Under the pieces are notes generated by a model. It worked only from the letters and a program-made list of their open reading frames with translations, was not told where the DNA came from and ran no database searches. Of a stretch of 64,000 bases of DNA, positions 28,594 to 37,442 are shown piece by piece (position 1 is the first letter of the stretch; every line of letters starts with the position of its first letter). The stretch spans positions 62,001 to 126,000 of the forward strand of contig NZ_JAJCYB010000074.1 in NCBI RefSeq assembly GCF_029263155.1. Reading direction: 5' to 3'. The translations under genes and the position numbers were made by a program. This DNA is from Pseudonocardia sp. (GTDB lineage Bacteria; Actinomycetota; Actinomycetes; Mycobacteriales; Pseudonocardiaceae).

Positions 28594-31479
28594 ATGGTGA
28601 CGACCGGAACGACGAGCCCGAAACCCGACACCGCGGCAGGTGCGGGCACCCGGAAGGCCGGCGGAAGCCGTCGATCGGTCCCGCCCACCACGTCCGCGAC
28701 CGGCCGCCCGCTGCGCCGGCTGGTGATCGTCGAGTCCGGTACCAAGGCCGCGAAGATCCAGAAGTACCTGGGCAAGGACTACGTCGTGGAGGCCTCGGTC
28801 GGGCACATCCGCGACCTGCCGCGCGGGGCCGCCGACGTGCCCGCCAAGCACAAGGGCGAGGCCTGGGCGCGTCTGGGCGTCGACGTCGACAACTCCTTCG
28901 CGCCGCTCTACATCATCACGCCGGAGAAGAAGGGCAAGGTCGCCGAGCTGCGCGAGGCGCTGAAGTCCGTGGACGAGGTCCTGCTCGCCACGGACCCCGA
29001 CCGCGAGGGCGAGGCGATCGCCTGGCACCTGCTCGACACGCTCAAGCCGAAGATCCCGGTCCGGCGGATGGTCTTCCACGAGATCAGCGAGCCGGCCATC
29101 CGCACCGCGGTGGAGAACCTGCGCGACCTCGACCAGGACATGGTCGACGCCCAGGAGACCCGCCGCATCCTCGACCGCCTCTACGGCTACGAGGTCTCCC
29201 CCGTGCTGTGGAAGAAGGTCATGCCGAGGCTCTCGGCGGGCCGGGTGCAGTCGGTGGCCACGCGGATCGTGGTGGCGCGCGAGCGCGAGCGCATGGCGTT
29301 CGTGTCCGCGTCCTACTGGGACATCGCCGCGCAGATGGACGCCGGCGCCGAGGCCACGCCGCGCCAGTTCGCCTCGCGGCTCGTGGCGATCGACGGCGCA
29401 CGGGTCGCCACGGGCCGCGACTTCGGCTCGGACGGGCAGCTCAAGGGCGGCTCCGACCGGGCCGGGCGCAACGACGTCACGGTGCTCGACGAGGCGGGCG
29501 CCCGCCGCCTCGCCGAGGCGCTGGAGGGTCGTGACCTCACCGTCGAGTCGGTGGAGTCCAAGCCCTACACACGCAAGCCCTACCCGCCGTTCATGACCTC
29601 CACGCTGCAGCAGGAGGCCGGTCGCAAGCTGCGCTTCTCCGCCGACCGCACGATGCGCAGCGCGCAACGGCTCTACGAGAACGGCTACATCACCTACCTG
29701 CGCACCGACTCCACCACGCTGTCGGAGTCGGCCATCGACGCCGCCCGGAGCCAGGCGCGCGAGCTCTACGGCGACGCCTACGTCCCGGCGCAGCCGCGGC
29801 AGTACACGCGCAAGGTCAAGAACGCCCAGGAGGCCCACGAGGCCATCCGGCCCGCGGGCGACGTATTCCGCACGCCGGGCGAGATCGCCCGCGAGGTCGA
29901 CGGCGACGACTTCCGCCTCTACGAGCTGATCTGGCAACGCACCGTGGCCTCGCAGATGGCCGACGCGCGCGGCACGACGGTGAGCATCCGGATCGCGGGC
30001 ACGGCCGCGACCGGCGAGGCCGTCACGTTCGCCACCTCGGGCCGCACGATCACCTTCCCCGGCTTCCTCAAGGCCTACGTCGAGACGGTCGACGACCAGG
30101 CGGGCGGCGAGGCCGACGACGCCGAGTCGCGCCTGCCGGAGCTCACCAAGGGCCAGGCCCTGACCGCGGCGTCGCTGACGCCGGAGGGCCACTCCACGAA
30201 CCCGCCGTCACGGTTCACCGAGCCCAGCCTGATCAAGCAGTTGGAGGACCTGGGCATCGGCCGCCCGTCCACCTACGCCTCGATCATCAAGACGATCCAG
30301 GACCGCGGGTACGTGTGGAAGAAGGGGCAGGCGCTGGTCCCGTCGTGGATCGCGTTCGCCGTGGTCGGCCTGCTCGAGCACCACTTCGGCCGCCTCGTCG
30401 ACTACGACTTCACCGCCGCCATGGAGGACGAGCTCGACGCGATCGCCGCGGGCACCCAGGGCCGCACCGCCTGGCTGTCGGGCTTCTACTTCGGCGCCGA
30501 ACAGGGCAGCGAGGGCTCGGTGGCCCGCGCGGGCGGGCTGAAGAAGCTGGTCGGTGTCAACCTGGAGGAGATCGACGCGCGAGAGATCAACTCCGTGCCG
30601 GTCTTCGACGACGTCGTGGTGCGCGTCGGGCGCTTCGGGCCCTACCTGGAGCGGATGCGCGACGGCGCCTCGCAGCGGGCCAACCTGCCCGAGGACCTGC
30701 CGCCCGACGAGCTCACCCGGGAGATCGCCGAGCAGCTGTTCTCGGTGCCGCAGGAGGGCCGCTCGCTGGGCGTCGACCCGGTCAGCGGGCACGAGATCGT
30801 CGCCAAGGAGGGTCGCTACGGGCCCTACGTCACCGAGATCCTGCCGGAGCCCGCCGAGCCCGCCACGGCCACGAACGGCACCCGGAAGAAGGCGCCGGCC
30901 AAGCCCAAGCCGCGCACCGGGTCGTTGTTCAAGGACATGTCCACCGAGACGATCACCCTGGAGGACGCCCTGCGGCTGCTGTCGCTGCCGCGGGTGGTGG
31001 GTACCGACCCGGAGAGCGGTGAGGAGATCACCGCGCAGAACGGGCGCTACGGGCCGTACCTGAAGAAGGGCACCGACTCGCGGTCGCTCACCGACGAGGA
31101 GCAGCTGTTCACGGTCACCCTCGACGAGGCCGTGGAGATCTACAAGCAGCCCAAGCAGCGGGGCAGGCGGACCGCGGCGGCCACCCCGCCGCTGCGCGAG
31201 CTGGGCGTCGACCCCAACTCGAAGAAGCCGATGGTGATCAAGGACGGGCGGTTCGGGCCCTACGTCACCGACGGCGACACGAACGCGAGCCTGCGCAAGG
31301 GCGACAGCGTCGAGCACCTGACCGACGATCGCGCGAGCGAGTTGCTGGCCGAGCGCCGGGCGAAGGCACCCGCGCCGAAGAAGGCCGCCCCGAAGCGCGC
31401 GCCGGCCAAGAAGCCGGCGGCGAAGAAGCCCGCCGCCAAGCGGACGACCACGACGCGCAAGGCGCCGGTCGAGAAGTAG
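28594..31479 (+). CDS. topA: DNA topoisomerase I (type IA)
   Basis: 961 aa. The TOPRIM domain begins RLVIVESGTKAAKIQKYLG and has the DPDREGEAIAWHL acidic motif; the catalytic tyrosine is Y368 in TYLRTDST. Four or so C-terminal repeats with RFGPY/RYGPY replace zinc fingers, and the last 40 residues form a Lys/Ala-rich tail, both typical of actinobacterial TopA. It relaxes negative supercoils and is essential. The ATG at 28594 has only weak ribosome-site similarity, so a start a codon or two away cannot be ruled out. Same position as Rv3646c. Confidence 0.97.
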   Translation: MVTTGTTSPKPDTAAGAGTRKAGGSRRSVPPTTSATGRPLRRLVIVESGTKAAKIQKYLGKDYVVEASVGHIRDLPRGAADVPAKHKGEAWARLGVDVDNSFAPLYIITPEKKGKVAELREALKSVDEVLLATDPDREGEAIAWHLLDTLKPKIPVRRMVFHEISEPAIRTAVENLRDLDQDMVDAQETRRILDRLYGYEVSPVLWKKVMPRLSAGRVQSVATRIVVARERERMAFVSASYWDIAAQMDAGAEATPRQFASRLVAIDGARVATGRDFGSDGQLKGGSDRAGRNDVTVLDEAGARRLAEALEGRDLTVESVESKPYTRKPYPPFMTSTLQQEAGRKLRFSADRTMRSAQRLYENGYITYLRTDSTTLSESAIDAARSQARELYGDAYVPAQPRQYTRKVKNAQEAHEAIRPAGDVFRTPGEIAREVDGDDFRLYELIWQRTVASQMADARGTTVSIRIAGTAATGEAVTFATSGRTITFPGFLKAYVETVDDQAGGEADDAESRLPELTKGQALTAASLTPEGHSTNPPSRFTEPSLIKQLEDLGIGRPSTYASIIKTIQDRGYVWKKGQALVPSWIAFAVVGLLEHHFGRLVDYDFTAAMEDELDAIAAGTQGRTAWLSGFYFGAEQGSEGSVARAGGLKKLVGVNLEEIDAREINSVPVFDDVVVRVGRFGPYLERMRDGASQRANLPEDLPPDELTREIAEQLFSVPQEGRSLGVDPVSGHEIVAKEGRYGPYVTEILPEPAEPATATNGTRKKAPAKPKPRTGSLFKDMSTETITLEDALRLLSLPRVVGTDPESGEEITAQNGRYGPYLKKGTDSRSLTDEEQLFTVTLDEAVEIYKQPKQRGRRTAAATPPLRELGVDPNSKKPMVIKDGRFGPYVTDGDTNASLRKGDSVEHLTDDRASELLAERRAKAPAPKKAAPKRAPAKKPAAKKPAAKRTTTTRKAPVEK

Positions 31480-31820
31480 GCTGCCCGCCGCGAAGGTCTC
31501 CGGTCCCCACCCGGTGCACCGAGCGGGCGGCGAGCCGGGCACCGGCCCGTGCCCGGGAACCTGGCGCGCGGGGCAGCGCCTCGCACGCCAGGGCGGCCGG
31601 CGTGCACAGGGCCCCGCCGGACACGGGGTGTCGCTCGCCGGACAGGGCTCGCGCGCCGGACGGGGGGCCGCGCGCGCCGGACGGGGAGCGACGGCGCACA
31701 CCGGACCTCGCGCATCAGCAGGGACTCGCGCGCCGGGCAGGGACTCGCGAGCTGTCGGCAGCGCGCGAGAGGCGGGCCGGCGCGCGAACTCGGCGCGTGC
31801 TGTCGGCCGTCGCGTGCTGT
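31480..31820. other. GC-rich low-complexity gap without a gene
   Basis: The region between two convergent genes is full of short repeats of GCGCGCCGGACGG and GGACTCGCG type. Frames open here are repeat artefacts rich in Arg, Ala and Gly. No RNA or promoter is recognised. Confidence 0.6.
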
Positions 31821-32291
31821 TCAGTTGATCAGTAGGGCTTTCACCGCGGACGCCACCCGGCCGCCGTCGGCCCGGCCCGCCGCCGCGGCGTTGGCGCGCT
31901 TCATGACCTGGCCCATCTGGCGCGGGCCGGGCGTCTCGCCCAGCTCCGCGGCCGTCTCGTCGACGGCGGCGCGGGCGATCGCGACGAGCTCGTCGTCGGA
32001 GAGCTGGGTGGGCAGGTAGCGCTCGAGCACCTCGCCCTCCGCGCGCTCCTGCGCGGCGAGCTCCTCGCGCCCGGCGGCGGCGAACGCCTCGGCCGACTCC
32101 GCCCGCTTCTTCGCCTCCTTCGCGACGACCTTCAACACCTCGTCGTCGGAGAGCTCGCGGGCCTCGGTGCCGGCCACCTCCGCGTTGCCGATCGCCGTCA
32201 GCGTCATCCGCAGCGTGGACTTGACCAGCTCGTCACGGGCCTTCATCGCCGCGGTCAGGTCGGTCCGCAGCTGTGCCTTCAGGGTGCTCAC
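31821..32291 (-). CDS. GatB/YqeY domain protein
   Basis: 156 aa, all-helical. It starts with LKAQLRTDLTAAMKARDELVKSTLRM, the usual YqeY opening, and ends with MGQVMKRANAAAAGRADGG, the tRNA-binding-like tail domain shared with GatB. YqeY proteins stand alone in most bacteria and their role is unclear, probably linked to tRNA. The GTG at 32291 gives the normal length. It is divergent from the metallophosphoesterase with only 45 bp between start codons, so both mRNAs are probably leaderless. Confidence 0.9.
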   Translation of the reverse strand: MSTLKAQLRTDLTAAMKARDELVKSTLRMTLTAIGNAEVAGTEARELSDDEVLKVVAKEAKKRAESAEAFAAAGREELAAQERAEGEVLERYLPTQLSDDELVAIARAAVDETAAELGETPGPRQMGQVMKRANAAAAGRADGGRVASAVKALLIN

Positions 32292-32336
32292 GGCGGTGAA
32301 CGCTAGCGCAGCCACCGCCCGACGTACCCTGCAGTT

Positions 32337-33278
32337 GTGAACAGCTGGGCTCGGCTCGCGATCGGCGCCACCACGACGGGCGCGGCGGCCGTCGCGTACG
32401 GGGCGGGGATCGAACGTCACCGCTGGACCCTGCGCGAGGCCACCCTGCCCGTGCTCGCCCCGGGCACGCGGCCGCTGCGCCTGCTGCACGTCTCCGACCT
32501 GCACATGACCCCCGGTCAGCGCGGCAAGCAGCGCTGGGTGGCGCAGTTGGCCGAGCTGGAGCCCGATCTCGTCGTCAACACCGGCGACAACCTCGCCCAC
32601 CAGCGCGCCGTGCCCACCGTGATGGCCGCGCTGGACCCCCTGATGCACCTGCCCGGCCTGTTCGTGTTCGGCAGCAACGACTACTTCGCCCCCACACCGA
32701 AGAACCCCGCCCGCTACCTGACGGGCAAGCGGACCGACCCCGACGGCGAGCCGCTCCCGTGGCGCGACCTGCGTGCCGCGCTCGTGGAACGTGGGTGGCA
32801 CGACGTCACCCACAGCCGCGTCAGCCTCGACATCGACGGTGTCCGCGTGGCTGCGGCCGGCGTCGACGACCCGCATCTGGGTCTGGACCGCTACGACCGC
32901 GTCGCCGGCCCGGCCGCCGGCGACCCCGCCCTGCGCCTGGGCCTGACCCACTCCCCCGAGCCCCGCGTGCTCGACGGGTTCGCCGGTGACCGCTACGACC
33001 TCGTCATGGCCGGGCACACACACGGAGGGCAGCTGCGCATGCCGGGTGTCGGCGCGATCGTCACCAACTGCGGCATCGACCGCTCCCGCGCCCGAGGCAC
33101 ATCCCGCTGGGGCACCCACACCTGGCTGCACGTCTCCGCAGGCCTGGGAACCTCGCCCTGGGCCCCGGTCCGCTTCGCCTGCCCGCCCGAGGCCAGCCTG
33201 CTGACGCTCGTGCCGCGCCCGGTGACGACCGCGGCGGTCGAGGCAACCCCCGCGTCGGCGCCCGCGGACGTCGGCTAG
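32337..33278 (+). CDS. Metallophosphoesterase with N-terminal hydrophobic segment
   Basis: 313 aa. A hydrophobic segment (about residues 8-24) precedes a calcineurin-like domain with VSDLHM, VVNTGDN, FGSND and MAGHTHGGQLRMP, which supply all metal ligands. Similar to membrane-attached YkuE-type phosphoesterases. The GTG at 32337 is preceded by TACCCT (32325-32330) at 6 bases, the spacing of a leaderless promoter. It is followed by tRNA-Pro. The substrate is unknown. Confidence 0.92.
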   Translation: MNSWARLAIGATTTGAAAVAYGAGIERHRWTLREATLPVLAPGTRPLRLLHVSDLHMTPGQRGKQRWVAQLAELEPDLVVNTGDNLAHQRAVPTVMAALDPLMHLPGLFVFGSNDYFAPTPKNPARYLTGKRTDPDGEPLPWRDLRAALVERGWHDVTHSRVSLDIDGVRVAAAGVDDPHLGLDRYDRVAGPAAGDPALRLGLTHSPEPRVLDGFAGDRYDLVMAGHTHGGQLRMPGVGAIVTNCGIDRSRARGTSRWGTHTWLHVSAGLGTSPWAPVRFACPPEASLLTLVPRPVTTAAVEATPASAPADVG

Positions 33279-33313
33279 ACTCGTTTCCGGCCCGCCGCAC
33301 GACGGCGGATCAT

Positions 33314-33390
<77 letters not shown>

Positions 33391-33396
33391 CCAGAC

Positions 33397-33436
33397 GGCC
33401 TGGTCAGTAGCTTCTAGCGGAGCTCCGGACCAGGCC
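33397..33436 (+). terminator. Terminator of tRNA-Pro
   Basis: GGCCTGGTC (33397-33405) pairs with GACCAGGCC (33428-33436), followed by TCTTCTCGTC, a partial U-rich run. It begins 7 bases after the tRNA end. Confidence 0.7.
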
Positions 33437-33587
33437 TCTTCTCGTCCTCGTGTCGGCCCGGCCGCCCGATCCGCCCGCATGCCCGAACGAGCGGGGCAGG
33501 CCCCCGACCCGACCGCGCTCGATCCGGTCGAGCACTGCGACGCCGCGCCCGTCGACGCGTGCCCGGCCCACCCGCGCGACATGGTCG

Positions 33588-33653
33588 GTCGGACGGTGGA
33601 CAGGGGGTTCGGTCGTCCGGCGCTCTCGACCGGCGGTGGCGGGGGGGCAGGCT
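33588..33653 (+). promoter_or_regulatory. Repeated promoter element, copy A
   Basis: A 39-bp element (33588-33626, starting GTCGGACGGTGGACAGGG) is followed after 21 bases by a -10-like CAGGCT (33648-33653), predicting a start near 33660 and a leader of about 117 nt to the membrane-protein gene at 33777. The same element is found at 34458 and 38121 at matching distance. The rest of the gap from 33437 to 33776 has no credible gene. Confidence 0.6.
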
Positions 33654-33776
33654 CGAGGGGCCGTCGTCCGGCAGGGGCGGCGGCCGACCGAAGCCGTCCG
33701 GCCACCGGCCGTGTGATCGACGGCCGTACCGGCCGGGCCGCACGGTCGTCCCGCCCGACCCGCCTCAGGAGGACCG

Positions 33777-34373
33777 ATGCCGTGCTTTCGGGCCACCGAC
33801 TCCGCCCGACCGTTCTGCAGGGACCCCGGTGCCGGGCCGGGGCGGGCGGGCGGGTTCACCGCGGTCTGGCCGGCGTACGCGATCGCCGCGACGGTCGGCC
33901 TGTTCGTCGTCGTGGTCGGAGCGTTGTGGGTCGGCGGCCACGTCATCGGTGCCGATCCGCTCGACGACACCGCGTGGATCGTCCTCGGCGCCACGCTGCT
34001 GCGTGCGGCGACGGTCGCGCTCGCCCCCGCCGGTGTGCAGGGCTGGGGTCGCCGGTTCCCCGCTCCGCTGATCGAGGCGGGCCACTGGGGGGCCGCGGCC
34101 GCCCAGCTCGCCTACCCGCTGGCCGAACTCGTCGCGAAACTGCTCGTCCTGGCCGGGCTGCTGGAGCTGCCGGCGCGCGGGATAGGCGACATGACGTCGA
34201 CGGGTTGGTTCAACCTCGCCGCGGCCTGGTTGGTCTTCGGGGTGCCCGGTGCGCTGTTCGTGGCCGCCGCCCGGTCGCATCGCGACCGCCGCGGGGTGCG
34301 CGGGTCCTGGCCGCTGATCGGCGCGGCGGTCGGCGTGCTCGCGCTGCTCGGTATCGGCGTCCTGCTCGGCTGA
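33777..34373 (+). CDS. Multi-pass membrane protein of unknown function
   Basis: 198 aa with about five hydrophobic segments (roughly residues 30-50, 64-80, 100-122, 140-160 and 180-197). The first 25 residues are Arg/Cys/Pro-rich and may be cytoplasmic. I recognise no family motif. AGGAGG stands 5 bases before the ATG. It is the first of three units sharing the 39-bp promoter element and lies just upstream of an ABC exporter, so it may act with that exporter or be a target of the nearby two-component system. Confidence 0.72.
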   Translation: MPCFRATDSARPFCRDPGAGPGRAGGFTAVWPAYAIAATVGLFVVVVGALWVGGHVIGADPLDDTAWIVLGATLLRAATVALAPAGVQGWGRRFPAPLIEAGHWGAAAAQLAYPLAELVAKLLVLAGLLELPARGIGDMTSTGWFNLAAAWLVFGVPGALFVAAARSHRDRRGVRGSWPLIGAAVGVLALLGIGVLLG

Positions 34374-34457
34374 TCGGCGGGGCCGGCCTCCGTCGGTGTC
34401 GACGTCCGGTGGCGCGTCGGCGGCATCCGAGCAGACGGGCTCGCCGGTGCGGCGTCC

Positions 34458-34523
34458 GTCGGACGGTGGACGGGGCGTTCGGCCGCCCGATGCTCCCGCA
34501 CGGGCGGTGGTGGGCCGCACGAT
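34458..34523 (+). promoter_or_regulatory. Repeated promoter element, copy B, ahead of the ABC exporter operon
   Basis: The element spans 34458-34496 and contains CCGTCGGACGG, a short dyad at its left edge. CACGAT (34518-34523) is 6 bases before the ATG at 34530, so the message would be leaderless and the element would sit at about -72 to -34, where a class-II-type activator binds. Confidence 0.6.
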
Positions 34524-34529
34524 CGGCGC

Positions 34530-35384
34530 ATGACCGATGCGATCACCGTCCGCGGGTTGCGCCGCCGCTATCCCGGCGCCGATCGGCCCGCCGTGGACGG
34601 GGTCGATCTCGACGTGGCGCGCGGCGAGGTGCTGTGCCTGCTCGGGCCCAACGGGGCGGGCAAGACGACGACCGTGGAGATCCTCGAAGGCCACCGTCAC
34701 CGCGACGGCGGCCGGGTCCGGGTGCTGGGAACGGACCCCGGGCGGGCCGGGCGACGCTTCAGGGCGCGCATCGGCATCGTCGCGCAGGGCTCGACCGACC
34801 TGGCCGAGCTGACCCCCGCCGAGGTACTGCACCACTTCGCCCGCTACTACCCGGACCCCCGCGATCCCGACCGGGTGCTGCAGGTCGTGGGGCTGTGGGA
34901 GAAGCGGCACACGTTGGCGCGCACCCTGTCCGGCGGGCAGCGTCGCCGCCTCGACGTCGCCCTCGGGATCCTCGGACGGCCGGAGCTGCTGTTCCTCGAC
35001 GAACCGACCACCGGGTTCGACCCGCAGGCCCGGCGCGACTTCTGGCGGCTGCTGCGCGAGCTCTCCGCCGACGGCACCACCATCATGCTCACCACCCACT
35101 ACCTCGACGAGGCCGAGGCGCTGGCCGACCGGCTGGCCGTGATCGTCGAGGGGCGGATCGTGGCCTTGGGCACACCGGCCACCCTCGGCGGCCGGCACAC
35201 CGACCCGACCGTGGTGCGCTGGCTGGACTCGGGCGCCGTCCGCGAGCAGCGGACCACCACCCCCGCCGCGCTGGTCGCGGCGCTCGCGTCCCGATTCGGA
35301 GGCGAGGTGCCCGGGCTGAGGGTCGATCGCCCCAGCCTGGAGGACGTCTACCTCGGGCTGATCACGATGGGGAGCCCGCGGTGA
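34530..35384 (+). CDS. ABC transporter ATP-binding protein (DrrA/ABC-2 exporter type)
   Basis: 284 aa. Walker A GPNGAGKTTT is at residues 39-48, the signature is LSGGQRRRLD and Walker B is LLFLDEPTTGFD, followed by the His switch in TTHYLDEAEAL. The C-terminal extension after the ATPase core is typical of ABC-2 exporters. It works with the permease that follows. Its stop overlaps the start of a 12-codon mini-ORF that bridges to the permease. Probable drug or lipid export; the substrate is unknown. Confidence 0.95.
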   Translation: MTDAITVRGLRRRYPGADRPAVDGVDLDVARGEVLCLLGPNGAGKTTTVEILEGHRHRDGGRVRVLGTDPGRAGRRFRARIGIVAQGSTDLAELTPAEVLHHFARYYPDPRDPDRVLQVVGLWEKRHTLARTLSGGQRRRLDVALGILGRPELLFLDEPTTGFDPQARRDFWRLLRELSADGTTIMLTTHYLDEAEALADRLAVIVEGRIVALGTPATLGGRHTDPTVVRWLDSGAVREQRTTTPAALVAALASRFGGEVPGLRVDRPSLEDVYLGLITMGSPR

Positions 35385-35419
35385 CGCCCCGGCACCGGGT
35401 CCTCGTCGGAGCTGTCTGA
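35381..35419 (+). CDS. 12-aa bridging mini-ORF between ATPase and permease
   Basis: The GTG at 35381 overlaps the ATPase stop (GTGA) and encodes VTPRHRVLVGAV; its TGA shares a base with the permease ATG (TGATG, 35417-35421). It therefore links two genes that would otherwise be 34 bases apart by two stop-start overlaps. Translation is unproven. Confidence 0.4.
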   Translation: MTPRHRVLVGAV

Positions 35420-36246
35420 TGGCCCTCGACGCGACGGCACCGCACCGGGCGTCGTCCACGGCCGCCCTCGGCCTGTCCCGCGGAGCGCTGGAGCTCAAGC
35501 GGTTCTTCCGCAGCCGCGAGGCGGTGGTCTTCACCTTCGCGCTCCCGACCGTACTGCTGGTGCTGCTCGGTTCGGTGTTCGGCGACCGGTACGAGGGCAC
35601 CGGCGTCACCGCGAGCCAGGTGCTGGCCGCGGGCATGGTCGCCGCCGGCATCATGTCCACGACGTTCGTGACCCTGGGCACCGACATCGCCTCCGACCGC
35701 GACGACGGCACCCTGGCGCGGTTGCGGGGCACGCCCATGCCGCGCGCCGCCTACGTCATCGGCAAGATCGTGCTGGTCGCCGTGACCACGGTGGCCCAGA
35801 CGGTGCTGATGCTGACCGCGGCCGTGACCCTGTTCGACCTGCCGCTGCCCGGCACGGTGTCCCGGTGGGCCACGTTCGGATGGGTGTTCGTCCTCGGCGT
35901 GATCGGCTGCTCGCTGCTCGGCATCGCGATCAGCACGCCGGCCCGCACCGCGCGCAGCGCCACCGCGATCGTGCAGCTGCCCCACCTCGCCCTGCTGTTC
36001 GTCTCCGGGGTGTTCGTCACCCCCGCCTCCGCCCTGCCGACCGGGCTGGTCGCGGTCGCGTCGTTGTTCCCGGTCCGCTGGCTGGCGCAGGGCTTCCGGT
36101 CGGTGTTCCTGCCCGAGGTCATGGTGCGGTTCGAGATCGCGGGCGCGTGGGAGCTCGACCGGGTGGCACTGGTGCTCGCGGCGTGGTGTGTCGCAGGCTT
36201 GGCGCTGTGCCTCACCCTGCCGATCCTGGGACCGCGACACCGGTGA
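35419..36246 (+). CDS. ABC-2 type transporter permease
   Basis: 275 aa with six hydrophobic segments after a short cytoplasmic start. It has the ABC-2 pattern, including a GTLARLRGTPMPRAAYVIGK loop between helices 2 and 3 and a terminal helix ending LTLPILGPRHR. It forms the membrane half of the exporter with the preceding ATPase. Its TGA overlaps the GTG of the histidine kinase (36243-36246), so exporter and two-component system are one translationally linked operon, as in systems that sense and expel antibiotics or peptides. Confidence 0.92.
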   Translation: MALDATAPHRASSTAALGLSRGALELKRFFRSREAVVFTFALPTVLLVLLGSVFGDRYEGTGVTASQVLAAGMVAAGIMSTTFVTLGTDIASDRDDGTLARLRGTPMPRAAYVIGKIVLVAVTTVAQTVLMLTAAVTLFDLPLPGTVSRWATFGWVFVLGVIGCSLLGIAISTPARTARSATAIVQLPHLALLFVSGVFVTPASALPTGLVAVASLFPVRWLAQGFRSVFLPEVMVRFEIAGAWELDRVALVLAAWCVAGLALCLTLPILGPRHR

Positions 36247-37442
36247 CCGGTGTCGCGCCGCGCCCGGGCGCGGATGCCGCAGCGTCGGCGATCTGGCTGT
36301 GGGACGTGCTGTTCGTCGTGGCGGCCGTGATCACCGCGGCCCTGGTGTCCGCCGCCGACGAACCCGTCGCCCTGCGGGTGCCCGCGGCCGCGCTGGTGCT
36401 CGGGCTCGGCGGGGCCTGGTTGACCGCCGGGCGGCGCCTGGCGGTGGCCGAGACGCCCGACCGACCCGCGGTGCTCGGCTACGCAACGCTGCTCGCCGTC
36501 GGGACCACCGGGGCGGTGCTGCTGGTGCCGGAGTCGACCTGGGCGCTGTTCGTGACGGTCCCGCAGATGTACTGGCTGCTGCGGCTGGGGCGGGCCGTCG
36601 CGGTCACGATCGTGGTGATCCCGGGGTTGTCGTTGGTGTCGGCGCTGCGCAGCGGCGACACCGCGGGCGAGGCGATCCGTGACCTCGGCCCGCAGGCCCT
36701 GTTCCTGACGGCGTTCGGCGTGCTGGTGGGCGTCTGGATCCACCGCGTCACCGACCAGAGCGACGACCGGGCGCGGCTCATCGAGGAGTTGACGGCGAGC
36801 CGTTCGGAGGTCACCGCGCTGTCGCACGACGCCGGCGTCGCCGCCGAGCGGGAACGGCTCGCCGGCGAGATCCACGACACCCTCGCCCAGGGCTTCACCA
36901 GCATCGTCACGCTGCTGCAGGCCGCCCAGGCCGAGTTCGGGGCCGACGACCCGGCCGCCCGCAGGCACATCGAGCTGGCCCTCGCCGTGGCCAGGGAGAA
37001 CCTCGACGAGGCCCGGCACCTCGTGGCCTCGTCCGCTCCGGGCGTGCTGGCCACCCGCTCGCTGACCGACGCGATCGGCCGCCAGGTCGAGCGGTTCGCC
37101 GACGAGACCGGCGTGTCCGCCGAGCACTCGGCGTACGGCTCCCCGCGACGCTTGCCCCTCGAGTACGCGGTCGTCGTCCTGCGAGCCGCGCAGGAGCTGC
37201 TGAGCAACACCGCCCGGCACGCACGGGCCGGCACCGTGACCGTCCGGCTCGACTTCACCGACCCGGCGACGACGACCCTCACGGTGACCGACGACGGCGC
37301 CGGCTTCGACCGGTCCGCCGTCCCGGACGGGAGCTACGGGCTGGCGATGATGGGGGCCAGGGTGGACCGGATGGGGGGATCGATGACGATCGACAGCGCG
37401 CCCGGTGACGGCACGCGGGTCACCGTGCGGGTACCCGCATGA
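36243..37442 (+). CDS. Two-component sensor histidine kinase (NarL-partner, HisKA_3)
   Basis: 399 aa. Five or six hydrophobic segments fill residues 18-165 with very short outside loops, so it probably senses within the membrane. HisKA_3 follows with phospho-acceptor H211 in ERLAGEIHDTLAQGF, then the HATPase_c domain (QELLSNTARHARAG as N box, VTDDGAGF as G1, GLAMMGARV as G2). GTG at 36243 overlaps the permease stop and its own TGA overlaps the regulator ATG (37439-37442). It phosphorylates the regulator that follows. Confidence 0.94.
   Translation: MTGVAPRPGADAAASAIWLWDVLFVVAAVITAALVSAADEPVALRVPAAALVLGLGGAWLTAGRRLAVAETPDRPAVLGYATLLAVGTTGAVLLVPESTWALFVTVPQMYWLLRLGRAVAVTIVVIPGLSLVSALRSGDTAGEAIRDLGPQALFLTAFGVLVGVWIHRVTDQSDDRARLIEELTASRSEVTALSHDAGVAAERERLAGEIHDTLAQGFTSIVTLLQAAQAEFGADDPAARRHIELALAVARENLDEARHLVASSAPGVLATRSLTDAIGRQVERFADETGVSAEHSAYGSPRRLPLEYAVVVLRAAQELLSNTARHARAGTVTVRLDFTDPATTTLTVTDDGAGFDRSAVPDGSYGLAMMGARVDRMGGSMTIDSAPGDGTRVTVRVPA

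Noticed and set aside
31480..31820. CRISPR-like or satellite array
   Set aside because: Repeats are irregular in length and spacing, with no constant repeat and unique spacers. It is low-complexity GC-rich sequence.
33391..33776. Possible integration scar next to tRNA-Pro
   Set aside because: No integrase, no direct repeat of the tRNA 3' end, and the sequence after the tRNA is a normal terminator. The accessory genes that follow are not evidence by themselves.
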